In this document: positions 22,051 to 33,688 of the stretch, in pieces | Numbering within the stretch: the stretch's first letter is position 1 | Layout: each line of letters begins with the position of its first letter | NCBI RefSeq assembly: GCF_027580225.2 | Contig: NC_073354.2 | Location: forward strand, 32,776,501 to 32,840,500 | Reading direction: 5' to 3' | DNA from: Misgurnus anguillicaudatus | Taxonomy: Eukaryota; Chordata; Actinopteri; Cypriniformes; Cobitidae | DNA: 64,000 nt | Made by a program: the position numbers and the translations under genes | Notes under the pieces: model-generated | What the model saw: the letters and a program-made list of their open reading frames with translations, nothing else | The model's database searches: none | What the model was told of the DNA's origin: nothing

Positions 22051-22182
22051 TAAAACATTGCATTTGCAGCGCAAAGGTTGTGGGATTGATTCCCAGGGAA
22101 CGCACATGCTAATAAAATGTATATCTTTCATTCAGTCGCTTTGGATAAAAGCATCTACTAAATGCAATGCATAAATGTAAAA
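22051..22182 (+). mobile_element. tRNA-derived SINE (DANA/HE1-like), head truncated
   Basis: Contains box B-like GTTGTGGGATTGATTCCCAG, then GGGAACGCACATGCTAATAA and the conserved tail TCGCTTTGGATAAAAGCATC ending ATGCATAAATGTAAA. Box A is missing or decayed. Confidence 0.8.
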
Positions 22183-22665
22183 GTAAACACGTAGCACTTC
22201 AATGCAGTTACAGAGAGATGTTTTAATATTTTGAGATTTTATATTTTATCGGTGTGTAGTGAAAACCAATCTAGAAAGCATGTTTTGTACTTGTCTTTGC
22301 AGTTTGCTTAAAAGGCTGTTTGTCCCGAGCTGGCCGTCGCTTATTCGGACTATTGGACAGAATTGAATGATATCCTGTGAAGAGCAATCTGTAGTCTTTG
22401 CCAGGCTTAGCTATTCTCACTGTGATCCTTTTACATAGACGGCAACTTTCTTTGGCTCAGACAACTTTGGTTGGAATTTGTGGGGTGGAGTTTGTGAGGT
22501 TAAATGTTTGTTTTGTTTAAAGCCTTAACCAAAAGTATTAAGCGTAATTTATCCTGCACCGCTTGTGTTGTAGTCATGAATGATTTCAAATTGTTCGACT
22601 TTTTTAAGAGAGATTTTGCAAGTTATTTCTTTAAGCAAGTTTTGCCTAAAAATAATAGCTAGCAG
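22183..22665. other. afdn: afdn intron 1, unassigned
   Basis: No element recognised. Confidence 0.45.
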
Positions 22666-23125
22666 TAGGGGCTATAACGATTAATTGCGCAAATGTGCGT
22701 TTTCTTAATGAATGAATTGTAATGAATTATGGTGAAATCCCGACACATCCCAAAGCCAGGGGGCGCTCTCGTACAGAAACTCCCTTTGTGCCACAGAAGT
22801 ACCATTACAAACGCTATTCCAGGAAATGAATATTTATAATATATAATATTATAATAAGGAATATTTATATCTGTGTTCTTCAAATTGTTTCAGGTATTTT
22901 CATGATCATAGAGAATATTTTTAAATGATTTTGTTTAACGTGTGTTGCTTTTTTAAATGAACTTTATAAACGACTCCGACTCATAATGATTTTAGATTAA
23001 TAAGGACTTCCTACTGACCAAATGCCGTAGTACACACACACAAGCTGTGCATGAACACAGAATCGATTCAAAATCGATTTCATAGGCATTTTTAATGTGA
23101 CATGTGATAAATCGTTGCAGCCCTA
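22666..23125. mobile_element. hAT-like MITE, TAGGGGCTATAACGATTAAT terminus
   Basis: Starts TAGGGGCTATAACGATTAAT and ends AATCGTTGCAGCCCTA. TSD GCTAGCAG (22658-22665) against GGTAGCAG (23126-23133), one mismatch. It is 460 bp with no transposase. Confidence 0.82.
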
Positions 23126-23196
23126 GGTAGCAGGTTGGTCTAATGGGGTGTACATACCAAACGCGAATTCAACGATTTGTGCAAGTAGATTACATA

Positions 23197-23645
23197 TAGT
23201 GCTGCACAATTAATCGCATCGCAATTGCGATGTCAGCCTGTGCGATTATATGACAGCAAAATGTTGCAATTATATTAAATAAATGTGTGGACTTGTTAAC
23301 ACAAACTTTCTGATAACAGTTTGATGATTTTCCTTGCTGTTTAAAAAAAGAAAGAAAAACGAACAAAAAAGGCAGTGCAATAAGATAGATGAAGAGGAGG
23401 TTGACAGTGATCTGGTAGCTAAAAAAAACTTGTTTGTTGTATGGCGGTATTTTGGATTTAGGATTACTGACACTGAGCAGTTGCTGCATCATGTGGCAAT
23501 ACAAAAACATTTCTAGTTTTACAAATACACATTTTAGCTAAACTGTGTGTGGAGTTGACTCATGATACCATTTAGTATAATCGCACATCGCAATATTAGC
23601 ATCAATAACCGCAATGGGAAAAATTACCCAAATCGTGCAGCCCTA
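23197..23645. mobile_element. hAT-like MITE, TAGTGCTGCACAATTAATCG terminus
   Basis: Ends TAGTGCTGCACAATTAATCG and AAATCGTGCAGCCCTA. The TSD ATTACATA is perfect (23189-23196, 23646-23653). It splits the Harbinger-like element. It is 449 bp; short ORFs are not transposase. Confidence 0.9.
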
Positions 23646-23857
23646 ATTACATACAAGAAAGTCAATGCAAGACGCGAATAGATGCAAACTTGTGGGGCCC
23701 GACACAAATATTGCGAATTGGGTGACACGATTGACACAAAAACATGCAATATTCGCCTCAAACGCGCAAGTTGAAAATATTCAACTCAAGCCAACAATTT
23801 GCATGACTCAAAGTTAAAGCCCGCAAGTTATCACGGGGCTTAACGCAAATATTTTTT

Positions 23858-25026
23858 TAAGGATGCACTGATAGGATTTCTTTGGGCCGATACAGATTTA
23901 AACAGACAACTTCTGACCGATGCCGATACCGATATTAAACACTTGTATCCAATAGGCTTGCCGCGATAGTCGGTGAAACGGTGATAACCGGTGCTTCAGC
24001 CTCTTACCGGTTATATCACTTGCCCACCGCGACACCGTCTTTCACCGGCGTTTTGATATTTTCGTGTAATTAAATCATTTAGTTTCGTTAGAGAGAGCAA
24101 ACACTAACAACTGAATGTGTCTGTTGTCTGAATTCAGCGGGGCTGAACGCGCGTCACGTCACAGAGCAGCCGCAGGTGTCAGATTTCATTTATTTCTGTC
24201 AGAGTTTGCAAGGCGGGCTGACTGACCAGATGATGACAGAAGCCGCGTGCTTTGCTCGTTTTTGTTATAATATACATATATGATGTTTAATATAAGCAAG
24301 ATCGTTTTGTTGTTGTGTTTTTCATCAAGAAAAATATTAAACCCATCATTTAAGCAGCGCTTTTATGGAGAAGTAGCCGGTTGCTCTGCTTGGGACTGGC
24401 GGGTTCTGTGAGAATTACCTGCACACATTGACTCAAGCACTTAAGTAAACCAGCTGTTGCACTTACATTGCACGCAAATTCATACGCGATTTAACGCAGC
24501 TTACGCAAGCGATGCATTTAAACAGTTGCGTAATTCAAAAGTGAAAGTAAAATGTGCACGTCTGCATGCGCATTTATAAGCCCCTCCCATTCGGTGATAC
24601 CAGGATCACCGAGTTTGTGACGCGCTGATTAACCGGTGGGAAAATTACGTCACCGCGGCAACCCTAGTATCCAATACTATACAGTTGGTCTATTAGCTAG
24701 TTTATTTCTGCATCAAATAATTTTTACTGAACATGGATTGGATCTAATTAACATTCAACTGACCGACATAATAAGAGAGGCACAATTTGAGCTAAAACAA
24801 ATATAATAAGACAGCATGACAACCTTCAAAGGTGGTTTTTGCAATTCAGCATTTATTTTATTAACAACATTAACTAATTTTTTACATATAATGGATTTCT
24901 TTATGCAGTTAATTAATAAACAATCGGTATCTGCCTTTCTCGTGCTATTGCCGATATGCCGATGGTTTCAAATTCATCAAAAATCAGCCAATAAATATCG
25001 GCGGCCGATACATTGGTGCATCACAA
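23858..25026. mobile_element. hAT-like element, GGATGCACYGATAGGA family, second copy
   Basis: Begins TAAGGATGCACTGATAGGAT and ends GCATTGGTGCATCACAA-type sequence, like the element at 58205-59756, sharing long stretches such as TTGGTCTATTAGCTAGTTTA and GCCGATATGCCGATGGTTTC. T-rich flanks on both sides could be a TSD but are low complexity. It is interrupted at 23953-24666. Confidence 0.8.
23953..24666. mobile_element. hAT-like MITE, TAGGCTTGCCGCGATA family, copy 1
   Basis: Ends TAGGCTTGCCGCGATAGTCG and CACCGCGGCAACCCTA. The TSD GTATCCAA is perfect (23945-23952, 24667-24674). It is 714 bp and closely similar along its length to 33689-34404 (716 bp). It is the innermost insertion of this nest. 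Confidence 0.92.
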
Positions 25027-25029
25027 TTT

Positions 25030-25484
25030 TTTTATTCTGGGCCGGTCGGGCCAGTGGTTCAGGTTTTCACTTGCCCTGCCAAAATTTTACTGGCCCCACT
25101 AATAAGAGATTTCTGTTACACTGCATCGTTTCTATCGTCATGTTTTACCCAAGTAAATGTCTGCTTTCAAGATGTTAAATAATTACATTTTCGTTTGGCC
25201 GCCGCCGCCATCTTAACGTCTCTTGCTCTACCAGCTGATATAACACGCAACAGTGTCTACAAAAACCAATAAGGTAGGAGAAACCTCATGAAATTGCTAG
25301 AGAAGTTAACATTGCGACCCTTAAAATATGCCTCTGATAACATTGCATAAGAATAAATACAGACAAATGGCTACGAGCAGAAAATATATTTTAGTGACTG
25401 AGGGAGAGGCAGTGGCCAGATCGGGCCAGTGACAATACTGTTTACTGGCCCCGGGCCATCGGGCAGTCCTTATGTTGAGCCCTG
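25030..25484 (-). mobile_element. CAGGGCTC-type hAT fragment
   Basis: On the minus strand it begins CAGGGCTCAACATAAGGACT and runs to about 25030, where it meets the hAT at 23858-25026. GGGCCAGT phrases recur near both ends (GGTCGGGCCAGTGG, ATCGGGCCAGTG). Its other terminus is not recognisable. Confidence 0.5.
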
Positions 25485-25533
25485 AATCTAGAGCGAGGAA
25501 CACGATGCTTCACCTTTGGTGTTTACGCAGCAT

Positions 25534-27297
25534 AAGGATGCTGTGGATGGTTTGTCGAACCCACATCACCCATGTGACATTTCTATGAAAGGTTAGTACC
25601 ACTAAAGCCCCAAAAAAGAAAGTAGCCAGCTGCTTTATAGCTGTGTTTACATGATGTAAGACCTGTGATTTCATGTTGACTGTATTTCTGTAACTGAATA
25701 GTGTGTCATTTTCCTGTCTGATTATGCCCTATTTTGTCACACCGCGGCTTTAATGACACAGTGTGACCACTACGAGGGTTCTCGTACCTTCCAGTAACTC
25801 ATAACTTAACTGTTAGCCTCAAGGGAAAAACACATCTCTCCCACTTTGAGATCATTGGGGCATTTAAATCACCCAAGCCACTTTACCACCCTATTTTATT
25901 TAACGCCTCTCTGAAATTTCCTCCCCTCAATTTACTGCCAGTTTGAGCTGAAGGGCCAGTTCTCATCCGGTCCAGTGGCCTTGGAAAGCTTTCAGGACTG
26001 AGGTAAATTACTCAAGCTTGGGAGACAGTAACTAGCGCACCACCCCCATGAGCCATTCGGTTACAATGCTACCATTGTAATACTTTGGCTTATCCTTGGT
26101 CCTCGCGTATATTAATGCACCTGTCGTCACGGTTAAGCATTTGCCGTGGTTGATTTGTGACGTTGCAGTTGTTGGACGATAAATAATGCCGATATCTTAT
26201 TCAATGTTCTAGAGTTAATATAACATCACAGTCACCTGTGTGTATTTTAATAGCTCATGCACATTGTTCACGTTTCATTAGTGTTAAGATTCTGTACTGT
26301 TCAACATGGACTATGAATTGGAGTTGTTCCTGTGATGTAGAAGAAGTTTTTTTAGGATTACAGGAAGTTTCTGGCACATTTTTAAACCTAGCTAAAGTCA
26401 TTCATTGATAACTCTTAGCAAACATTTACCCAGGATGGAGACGTTGTGTTACTGAGCCGTCACGCTTTAAGATAGCTTCATCTCCAGAAGGGGCGGTCGT
26501 CCGGTGAAGGACATGAATCCACGAGAGATGACAGCTTGCATCAGGAATTCATTACAGACGCTGATGTGAAACAGGTCCTTTATCAGAACGACTGTCATCG
26601 GCTGTCGCAAAGAGAAAAGTTTGTTTTAAACTGCCGAGCAACTTAACCGACCAGCACATTTTTGTTGGATTGTATTCTGGAGACATGACATGCCAGGTCA
26701 AATACTGTTTGGCATGACAATGTTTCAATTTTGTGGCCACTAAACTTGTATAGTGTTAGCCAGATATCCAGAAATAAGTAATAGTAGCGTATTTTTAAAC
26801 TGTTATATCATCGTAACTTCTGAATTGATTTGTTGTCAAAGTCCCATCCTCCATTATTATTATTTTACTACTGAAAATCTGCCAAATGTGCCATGTTCTA
26901 AAAGCTAAATGTGCTACGAATGTGTTTCCCCTCTTTTTGAAAATCAAAATTTCCAAAATATGGGTTAACATCTAACCCCCCACACAGTACTTTGTAGTGA
27001 CTGAGATCAAAGTCCTCTTTGTGTCTTTTGAAATGTAAGTTTTTTTGCAGTGTGTTTTTAAACCTAAGTTTGCAGAAGTGGAGGTTGTGTGTCAGTCTGT
27101 TAACTCGGATGGGAATCAAACATTTAAAGCCTGTAAATCATTGTCCATTTCTTGTTTTGATCCCTTCAGTGAACACAAATGGCCACTGGGAAGTTTAAGC
27201 AGGTGTGCAGGTCCTGCTTTTGACTTCAGCAGGCTTTGTTTGCCTGTACTGTAAGCTTTACTGTAAGTTTTGTAGTCCAACAGTAATTGTCTGTTAA
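25534..27297. other. afdn: afdn intron 1, mostly unique sequence
   Basis: No TIR pair, SINE or coding signal recognised. Confidence 0.5.
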
Positions 27298-27350
27298 AGG
27301 GATAGTTTAGCCAAAAATTTGGTCATCATTTACTCACCCTCATGTTTTAC

Positions 27351-27780
27351 CGTGGGTTCACACCAGCTGCGTTTGAGGCGACAAATTTGTGTCTACCAGG
27401 TCTAGTTTGCCGCTTGAACATTTTGAGTTTACTCGCTTCATTCGCGCTTTAAATTCTAGTCATCAAGAGATTCATGCAAAAATTTGCGCCATGGGAGGGG
27501 CTTCTGTGACTCCGGTTGCTTTCTGTAATCACCTCACTACTAGCAAGCTACTGATTGGTTAACACGGTGTGTTTTTTCACCAAAGTTCACATTTTTCAAC
27601 TTGCGCGTTTGCCAAGGCAACGCTTAATTCGCGCGAACGAGGTGAAATCGCGTCTGCCGTGCCACGCTAAATGCCTCAATCACACCGGTAGACCTCCAGA
27701 TGCGCGTCAACGCATCTTCACATTGACTTAAATCACTCGTGCTTGACGCCTCTACCGTGACTGGTCTGAACGCAGCATTA
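27351..27780. mobile_element. Harbinger-like MITE, GGTTCACACCAG terminus
   Basis: Left CGTGGGTTCACACCAGCTGC and right ACTGGTCTGAACGCAGCATT are inverted. The interior shares AAGTTCACATTTTTCAAC and CACTTGCGCC-type phrases with the copies at 2987, 30838 and 42068 on the opposite strand. Non-coding. Confidence 0.75.
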
Positions 27781-27866
27781 GACCTGTATAATTTTTTTTT
27801 TGATGAACCCAAAATGAAGACTTTTGATAAATGATGATATGCACACAGTTGATGGAACTACTCTAT

Positions 27867-28438
27867 CTCACGGCAAGTCGTTTTAGTCACGAAATTTATT
27901 TGTGCTATTGACACGATTTTCCGCTGTTTTTCATGCCACTGGAGCACAAATGTCTTTTTCGTGGCACACAGCACAAATTCTATGAACTGGGGCACGACTT
28001 TCTGTATCGTGCCATTTTTATATTTTTTTTCTCATAGTTTGTCCTATTTTTAAATCATTGTCGCTTGTGGTTAGGGTTAGATTGGGGGTTTGCGTTAGGA
28101 TGTAATTTTTTTCCATTGGTTTGTACATGGTTTTTCATCCGCTTTTAAAACTATTCTCATTTGGATGTGGGGTTTGGGTTAGGATGTCGCAGAAAGTGAT
28201 TGTAACCCCAAGCGACAATGGTAAAAAAAATAGGAAAAAACAATGAGAAAACAAAATATAAAATGACACGATACAGAAAGATGTGACACAGGCACAAAAA
28301 ACGGTTTATAGAAATTTGTGCTGTGTGCCATGAAAAAGACATTTGTGCTCCAGTGGCATGAAAAACAGCGGAAAATCGTGTCAATAGCACACATAAATTA
28401 ATCAAAGATTACATGACTATAACACAAATTTCCGTGAG
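27867..28438. mobile_element. foldback element with CTCACGG ends
   Basis: Ends CTCACGG and CCGTGAG. Arms of well over 100 bp are inverted, for example GACACGATTTTCCGCTGTTT near 27910 against AAACAGCGGAAAATCGTGTC near 28363. The middle holds degenerate GGGTTAGGATGT repeats. No TSD could be fixed. ORFs across the arms mirror one another and are not genes. Confidence 0.75.
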
Positions 28439-28672
28439 ATTGGGTTGGATGGAAACAATTTACTTCCATAGTAGGAAAAACAAATACTATGGAAGTATTG
28501 TGATAAATAATGATGAAGAAATTTTAATAAAATATGGTGAGAACAGAGTTGACAGTTCCCATTCAATTCGAAGGATTTGTTTTTCCTACTATAGAAGTGG
28601 TTTCCACCAGCTGTGTGCATATCATAATTTTACAAAATTTCTTCTTTTGTGTTTCATTTTTGGGTGAACTCA

Positions 28673-30264
28673 ACCATATAATAGTGATTGGTTATTTAAG
28701 CCTCTTAAGAATCTGACTTTTGCTCTGCCAGATCACTTTTGTGGCAGCATTCCAGCACAGCTGTGAATCTTATATGACCTGGATGAGCGTGTCTCTTTGT
28801 TTAACAAAACACACCGAGCTAATAGCATTACAAGCCGCAGTGGTTAATAGGCCTTTAGCAAATGGCCTGGCTCTTCCCTCAGTAAATATCTGTCCGAGCA
28901 TTCTCAAGAAGTTTAAAGTAGATGGACTTTTTTTCTGGAACATTGTGGAATCTTACAGGGATGGAAATTATTTTGTTTTTGGTTTGTTTTTGCTCCTCCG
29001 AGAGCCATTAAATGACCAGCTGGTTAGGCGTGCTATCCTCATCCATGTGAATTAGGGTTAGACATTGTCGTCATTTTTTTTTTTAAGGAGACATTCTTGG
29101 TTACGACAACTTTAACGTTTGGTTTTGAAAATCCAGAACTGTGGTTCAGAGGCGTGGTTGCAAAAGTCTTGCTCTGTCAGATTTATCTCTGCTTTGTTCG
29201 GCCACAAAAATCTGTGGTCTGATGGAGAGAAGTTCTGGTTAGTGTATTTCACGGACTGTCTCGAGCGTGTGATAGTAAGTCATGATAGCCGGCCACTTAG
29301 AGAGAGGTGGCAGATGTTATGCTAATCTCTCACAGATAAGAGAAGATCTATAGGTAGCGTTGGAATTTCCTTCAGATGTGTAGGCCAAATAGGAGCCAGC
29401 ACCACTTGTTGAAGATAAGGGTTAAAATAGATTAGAGTGTTTAAATGGGTTTACTTTTTCCATTTAAGATTTTAGCTTAATACAGTCCTCTTTACTAAGA
29501 GAGACAAGACATACTGGTAGTCATGTCTTATCAACGTTGTATTGGTTTAGAGATGCAACGATCCACCAGACGTAAATCGCAACCGATTCAAACTTTTTGA
29601 AAATGTCCAACTTTTTAAAAGAACTTTCTGTAGTGTTGGGAGTTGGTGTAAGCACCTTATGTCACAGTTAAACTGGTGTTTAGGGTTTAACATGATGTCA
29701 TTTCCCACAAGGGGCTTAATGGTGTCCTCAAAATTGACCCAATGCCATCTGCAGACGTGCTCTTTCTCCTGCAAACCTGGTCTCTTGTGGCCTCCATCAT
29801 GCCCTTGATCGACCCTACTTCAGTCTGACTCCGTTCTGTTGATCGTCTACCTCAGCTGAACCTCTGATGACAAATGTTATTTCAGTGACCAAGCTGCAGT
29901 ATATCAGCACAAAAACCTTGTGAAAATCTATTAGTGTCATTGTCATAGAAATGAACGGCCTTTCATTCCTTTAGTCATCTTTTAGCTGTTTTTTTATCTC
30001 ATCCTGCTGTGCTTTTTGGCTGATCTTGCAGGAAGTGCTGAACCGAAGAGTCATTAGTTGGTGTGTTATATGCATGACAGAAAGACAAATCTCTGAGGTT
30101 TCCTGCTGACATCAGGACCCACATGTGATTTTAAAACTTATGACCTGACAGCAGGTGGGCTGCATGGTAAAAAATTGATGACCTTTATCAAAGATATTTT
30201 AGTGTTTACTACTTCTAATCAGGTAGTGGTGGGGGAATAGATTTGGTTTCCCGAAGCACTTTGC
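28673..30264. other. afdn: afdn intron 1, mostly unique sequence
   Basis: A hAT-like start, TAGAGATGCAACGATCC, occurs at 29549, but no matching right end was found. Confidence 0.45.
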
Positions 30265-30480
30265 AGTTAGGGCGGCCCGCTTAAGCTGGGAAACCCTACC
30301 GCCTTAAGTACGTCGACCAAAAAAAAAAAAAAATTTGCTGCACAAAAGGTCGTCAAGTGCATCTCGGAGATTAGCACTTAACACCGCGAGCGGGCACGTG
30401 CGCCACCCGGCCGAAATGAGATAAAGACATGGTCCGTCGTGTCTGGAGGATAGCCAGTTGATAAAACACGTGTCCGGGAG
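30265..30480. repeat. GC-rich repeat fragment, TTAGGGCGGCCCGCTTAAG
   Basis: TTAGGGCGGCCCGCTTAAGC and CCGCCTTAAGTACGTCGACC resemble a dispersed cyprinid repeat known to me only by appearance. No borders found. Confidence 0.35.
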
Positions 30481-30837
30481 AACTGTAAGTGAACTTATGT
30501 TTTGGGTTTATTAAAGCCTGTTATTGTATTAGTCTATAGTTCTTGCAAATTTAAAGTAAGTTAGCTGGTGATTTTGTTGTTTGAGCAACCTGCTAGCTAG
30601 GTTTCATGTGCCTGTTGATTAGAACAGAATTGTTGAGCGCTCTGCTCGCGTTATTTATGTGCATTATTTACATGCAATAGTACTTTCACTCCTTTAAGAT
30701 AATGTAATTAATTGTGGGAATTTTTTTACCATTTTTGAGCTATCTATCATCATTAGCCAGACGTTCTACAACATTTGCTTTAGTTTGTGTTTATTAACCC
30801 TGTAGTTTCACTTCATCACGCAGCTATTCCCGTTATG

Positions 30838-31150
30838 CTGCTATCACACCAGCCGTGGTGTCAAGCATAAGTGATTTCAATGATCAGTCAATGTGAAGAC
30901 GCGTTGACGTGCGGTGCGAATGAGGCATTTAGTGCCGCGCGGTACACGAGATTCCACCTCATTCGCGCGTCTAGTTTGTGCGAATGGTGCGAATTGAGCA
31001 TTGCCATGTCAAACACGCGATTGAACTTTGGTGGAAAAACGCGCGTGTTAACCAATCAGGAGCTTGCTCTAGTAGTGACGTGAATACAGAAAGCGAGCGG
31101 AGTTGCAGAAGCCCCTCCCATGACGCGAATATCCGCGTGAATGAAGCGAG
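30838..31150. mobile_element. Harbinger-like MITE, right end missing
   Basis: Starts CTGCTATCACACCAGCC and shares TGATTTCAATG, GTCAATGTGAAGACGCGTTG and GTTAACCAATCAGGAGCTTG with the other copies. It stops near GAATGAAGCGAGTAAACTC without the right TIR. Confidence 0.7.
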
Positions 31151-31330
31151 TAAACTCTTACTTATTAGCAAATGTTTTAATTACAAATCACAAATTTATG
31201 TAATTAAAAAATTTACATTAGCAGATTGAAAAGATTTATCGGCCGATTCTTTGTATTTGCCGTTAATTTGCAGATTGCTGTTAAATCCCACCTATATTAT
31301 TAGATAAGATAAGTTTCATGTTTTTTTCTC

Positions 31331-31370
31331 AAAGTTTAATCAATTAGAAATTACAATTAATTTAAACTTT
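31331..31370 (+). repeat. 40-bp inverted repeat, left arm
   Basis: Begins AAAGTTTAATCAATTAGAAA and is the perfect reverse complement of 31482-31521, 111 bp downstream. It lies just outside the TE copy at 31425-31720. Confidence 0.95.
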
Positions 31371-31424
31371 CTTAACAAGTGAGGAGTTGCTAGAATTTAT
31401 AAAAATGAAGTTGAAATAAAATTT

Positions 31425-31720
31425 GCCACCAAAATTTCAGAGTGTGGCACTGAATTTTACATTGTCGCACATGTAAAAAAAAAAGTTTAAATTAATTGTA
31501 ATTTCTAATTGATTAAACTTTTACCAGTACTTTTTTTGTGATGTGACAATGAATATGAAACAGCACATTGTACTTTTTGCATCTATCATTAAAGTATTTT
31601 TTAGTAATACCGTGGAAATTAGTAGAAATGTGAATATTTGGTTAGCATGTTGATTTACGATGTGTGCCCCTAAATTTTCTGTTTGCGCCCCTAACATTTA
31701 CAGTTGAGGCCACTGTGCTT
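31425..31720 (+). mobile_element. CAGGGCTCC-type hAT copy with decayed ends and an insertion
   Basis: Homologous to 32868-33185 from GCCACCAAAATTTCAGAGTG to TTGAGGCCACTGTGCT. Both terminal TIRs are lost. At the point where the other copy reads ACATGTGTGACCAG, this one carries an extra segment of about 45 bp holding the right arm of the 40-bp inverted repeat. Confidence 0.75.
31482..31521 (-). repeat. 40-bp inverted repeat, right arm inside a TE
   Basis: Perfect inverted copy of 31331-31370. It is absent from the sister element at 32868-33185, so it was added to this copy. Confidence 0.95.
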
Positions 31721-31760
31721 TACAAGCTGCTGTTGTGTTAATTTTTTTTTAAATTTATCT

Positions 31761-31820
31761 TTACATATATGCATTTTGCAGACACTTTCATCCAAAGCGG
31801 CTTAAAGTGCATTTAAGGTA
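31761..31820 (-). mobile_element. SINE tail fragment, minus strand
   Basis: TATGCATTTTGCAGACACTT followed by TCATCCAAAGCGGCTTAAAG is the inverted DANA/HE1-like tail. The head is absent. Confidence 0.65.
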
Positions 31821-32867
31821 TGTTATTTCAGGATGTGTGTTGGACCTTGTATTTGGACCCATAGACTGTGTGTTGCTAGCTCAGTGGTTCGCCAATTTAC
31901 AATACATGTTTTTACTTTATCCATTCGGTTTTTTGGTGCCCAAAAAACATCTTAATTTTTTGCTATTGGTTTTGCAAAAGTCCCATGCAATGAGAGACCA
32001 CACTGGTCAAGTGTGATATACTTTGTTCTCTCACGGAAATTTAAATGAATGTGATGCTAGAATGAAATGACCTTCAAAGATGAGTCCTGGATTTACAATC
32101 CACACAGGAATTCACACCACCCATTGCACCCTGGATAAGACATTAAAAAGTTCCTCTAGGAAAACCAAATACTAAAATATGTAGAGACAAAGACATTGAT
32201 GTTGTTCCTGTACGTTGCACAATGCCTAACCTCCATGAGCAGTCTCATTGTTATGTGCGTTTGTGATTGTGTAGATGTTTAACAAATGAACTCGGCCTCA
32301 CCCCGGTTATTTACCATCATTTCATGATTCATAATCTTTCCTGAGTTTTTAATTAATCTTTGCTCACACAGATTAGTTTAAGTGTCAATTTTGTTTTTAT
32401 TTTAGTTGTTCTGTTTAAAGCATTACAGCATACTGTGTGAACGATGAGGTAACTGTTTATCTTCACTACGCCTTGTAAAACAGCCGGTTTGTAAGTGTTG
32501 CCTTGCTCATATTGTTTGTACAGACCAGCAGGTGTCAAGCCTTATGAGAATGTGCACTATTTTAGCTTTAAAAACCATGAAAATCAGGACATGAAACGGC
32601 CATCTACTGACACACATTGGCCGCTTTCCCAAAATATAGCCTTTGTTCACATTCCCCTCAACGAATAAATGCTGTTTAATGTATGAAAGAGTTGCTGTTG
32701 TTAAAATGCCAGAAATTGAGCTTCAGCACTTTGCCAAACTGAGGAGCATTGCAGTAAATCTCTTTAATGTTTAAACACCCATAACGTTAACAGTTTAAGC
32801 ATGCACAGGATTAAGGTGATCTGGCAGATTGGATTGATTTTACAGTTTTAACATGTTCAGGGCTCCA
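31821..32867. other. afdn: afdn intron 1, unassigned
   Basis: No element recognised. Confidence 0.45.
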
Positions 32868-33185
32868 GACTGCCACCAAATGGTGGCATTTTGCCACCAA
32901 AATTTGAGAGTGTGCCACTGAATTTTACATCCAGTCGCACATGTGTGACCAGTAAATTTGACCTTTTTTTGTGATGTGACACTGAATTTAAAACAGCACA
33001 TTGTACTTTCTGCGTCTATCATCAAAGTATTTATTAGTAATATAGTGTATTACTTAGTAGAAATTTGAATATTTGGTTAGCATGTTGATTTACGGTATGT
33101 GCCCCTAAATTTTCTGGTTGCGCCCCTAAAATTTTCAGTTGGAGGCCACTGTGCTCCTAGTGAAAAAAGTTAGTCTGGAGCCCTG
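32868..33185 (+). mobile_element. CAGGGCTCCAGACT hAT-like MITE, complete
   Basis: Ends CAGGGCTCCAGACT and AGTCTGGAGCCCTG are perfect inverted repeats. The direct repeat ATGTT flanks it (32863-32867, 33186-33190). It is 318 bp and non-coding. It is the reference for the altered copy at 31425. Confidence 0.85.
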
Positions 33186-33688
33186 ATGTTGGTGTGTTAC
33201 TAAAAGCATTACCTATAAATGCACAGAAATTTGTTTTGGAGGCCAATAACAAATGTGGGACTTTTCAAAGAAAAGTGCAACAACATTTTTATGGTAATTT
33301 ACTATGTTTCATGTTTAATACTGTTGATTTATGATAAGATTCATTTTAAACCAATGCAATAGTTTTTTAAAGCCACAATATGTAAGATTTTTGTAATAAA
33401 ATATTCAAAAACCACTTGCACAATGCAATATATTTCATGGAGTTGTGCACTTGCATTATCCCAAAAGTTTCCAAAGATTTTTAAATCCCGATAAATTTGT
33501 ATTTTAAATAATGGCTCGCCCCTTGTCTCTCTTTTAATTGTCACCTTTTTAGTAGGGGTGGCACGGTTCACAAAGCCCACGGTTCGTTCGTATCACAGTT
33601 TTAGGGCCACGGTTTTCAGTTCTGTATGGTTGTTGTTGTTTTTTCTTTTAATCGTTATCACTCATTCACTTCAGCATAAGATATATAG

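Larger units (their letters stand above)
23140..25533. mobile_element. Harbinger-like element broken by several insertions
   Basis: The left end GGGGTGTACATACCAAACGC and right end CTTTGGTGTTTACGCAGCAT are inverted and resemble the TGCTGCGTTTACACCA family. Surviving own sequence is roughly 23140-23196, 23646-23857 and 25485-25533. The rest is later insertions, including a CAGGGCTC-type hAT fragment at the right. Its first 50 bp recur inverted at 43780-43826. Assignment to Harbinger rests on TIR similarity only. Confidence 0.55.
27298..28672. mobile_element. AGGGATAGTTTAGCC TTAA element hosting two insertions
   Basis: Left end TTAA then AGGGATAGTTTAGCCAAAAA is the common TTAA-type family; the degraded right end is TTTTTGGGTGAACTCAACC near 28672. 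Internal hallmarks include CTTCCATAGTAGGAAAAACA. A Harbinger-like MITE (27351-27780) and a foldback element (27867-28438) inflate it. Confidence 0.7.

Noticed and set aside
27867..28438. Overlapping minus-strand ORFs as a paired gene
   Set aside because: They are products of the foldback arms; sequence in one arm mirrors the other.
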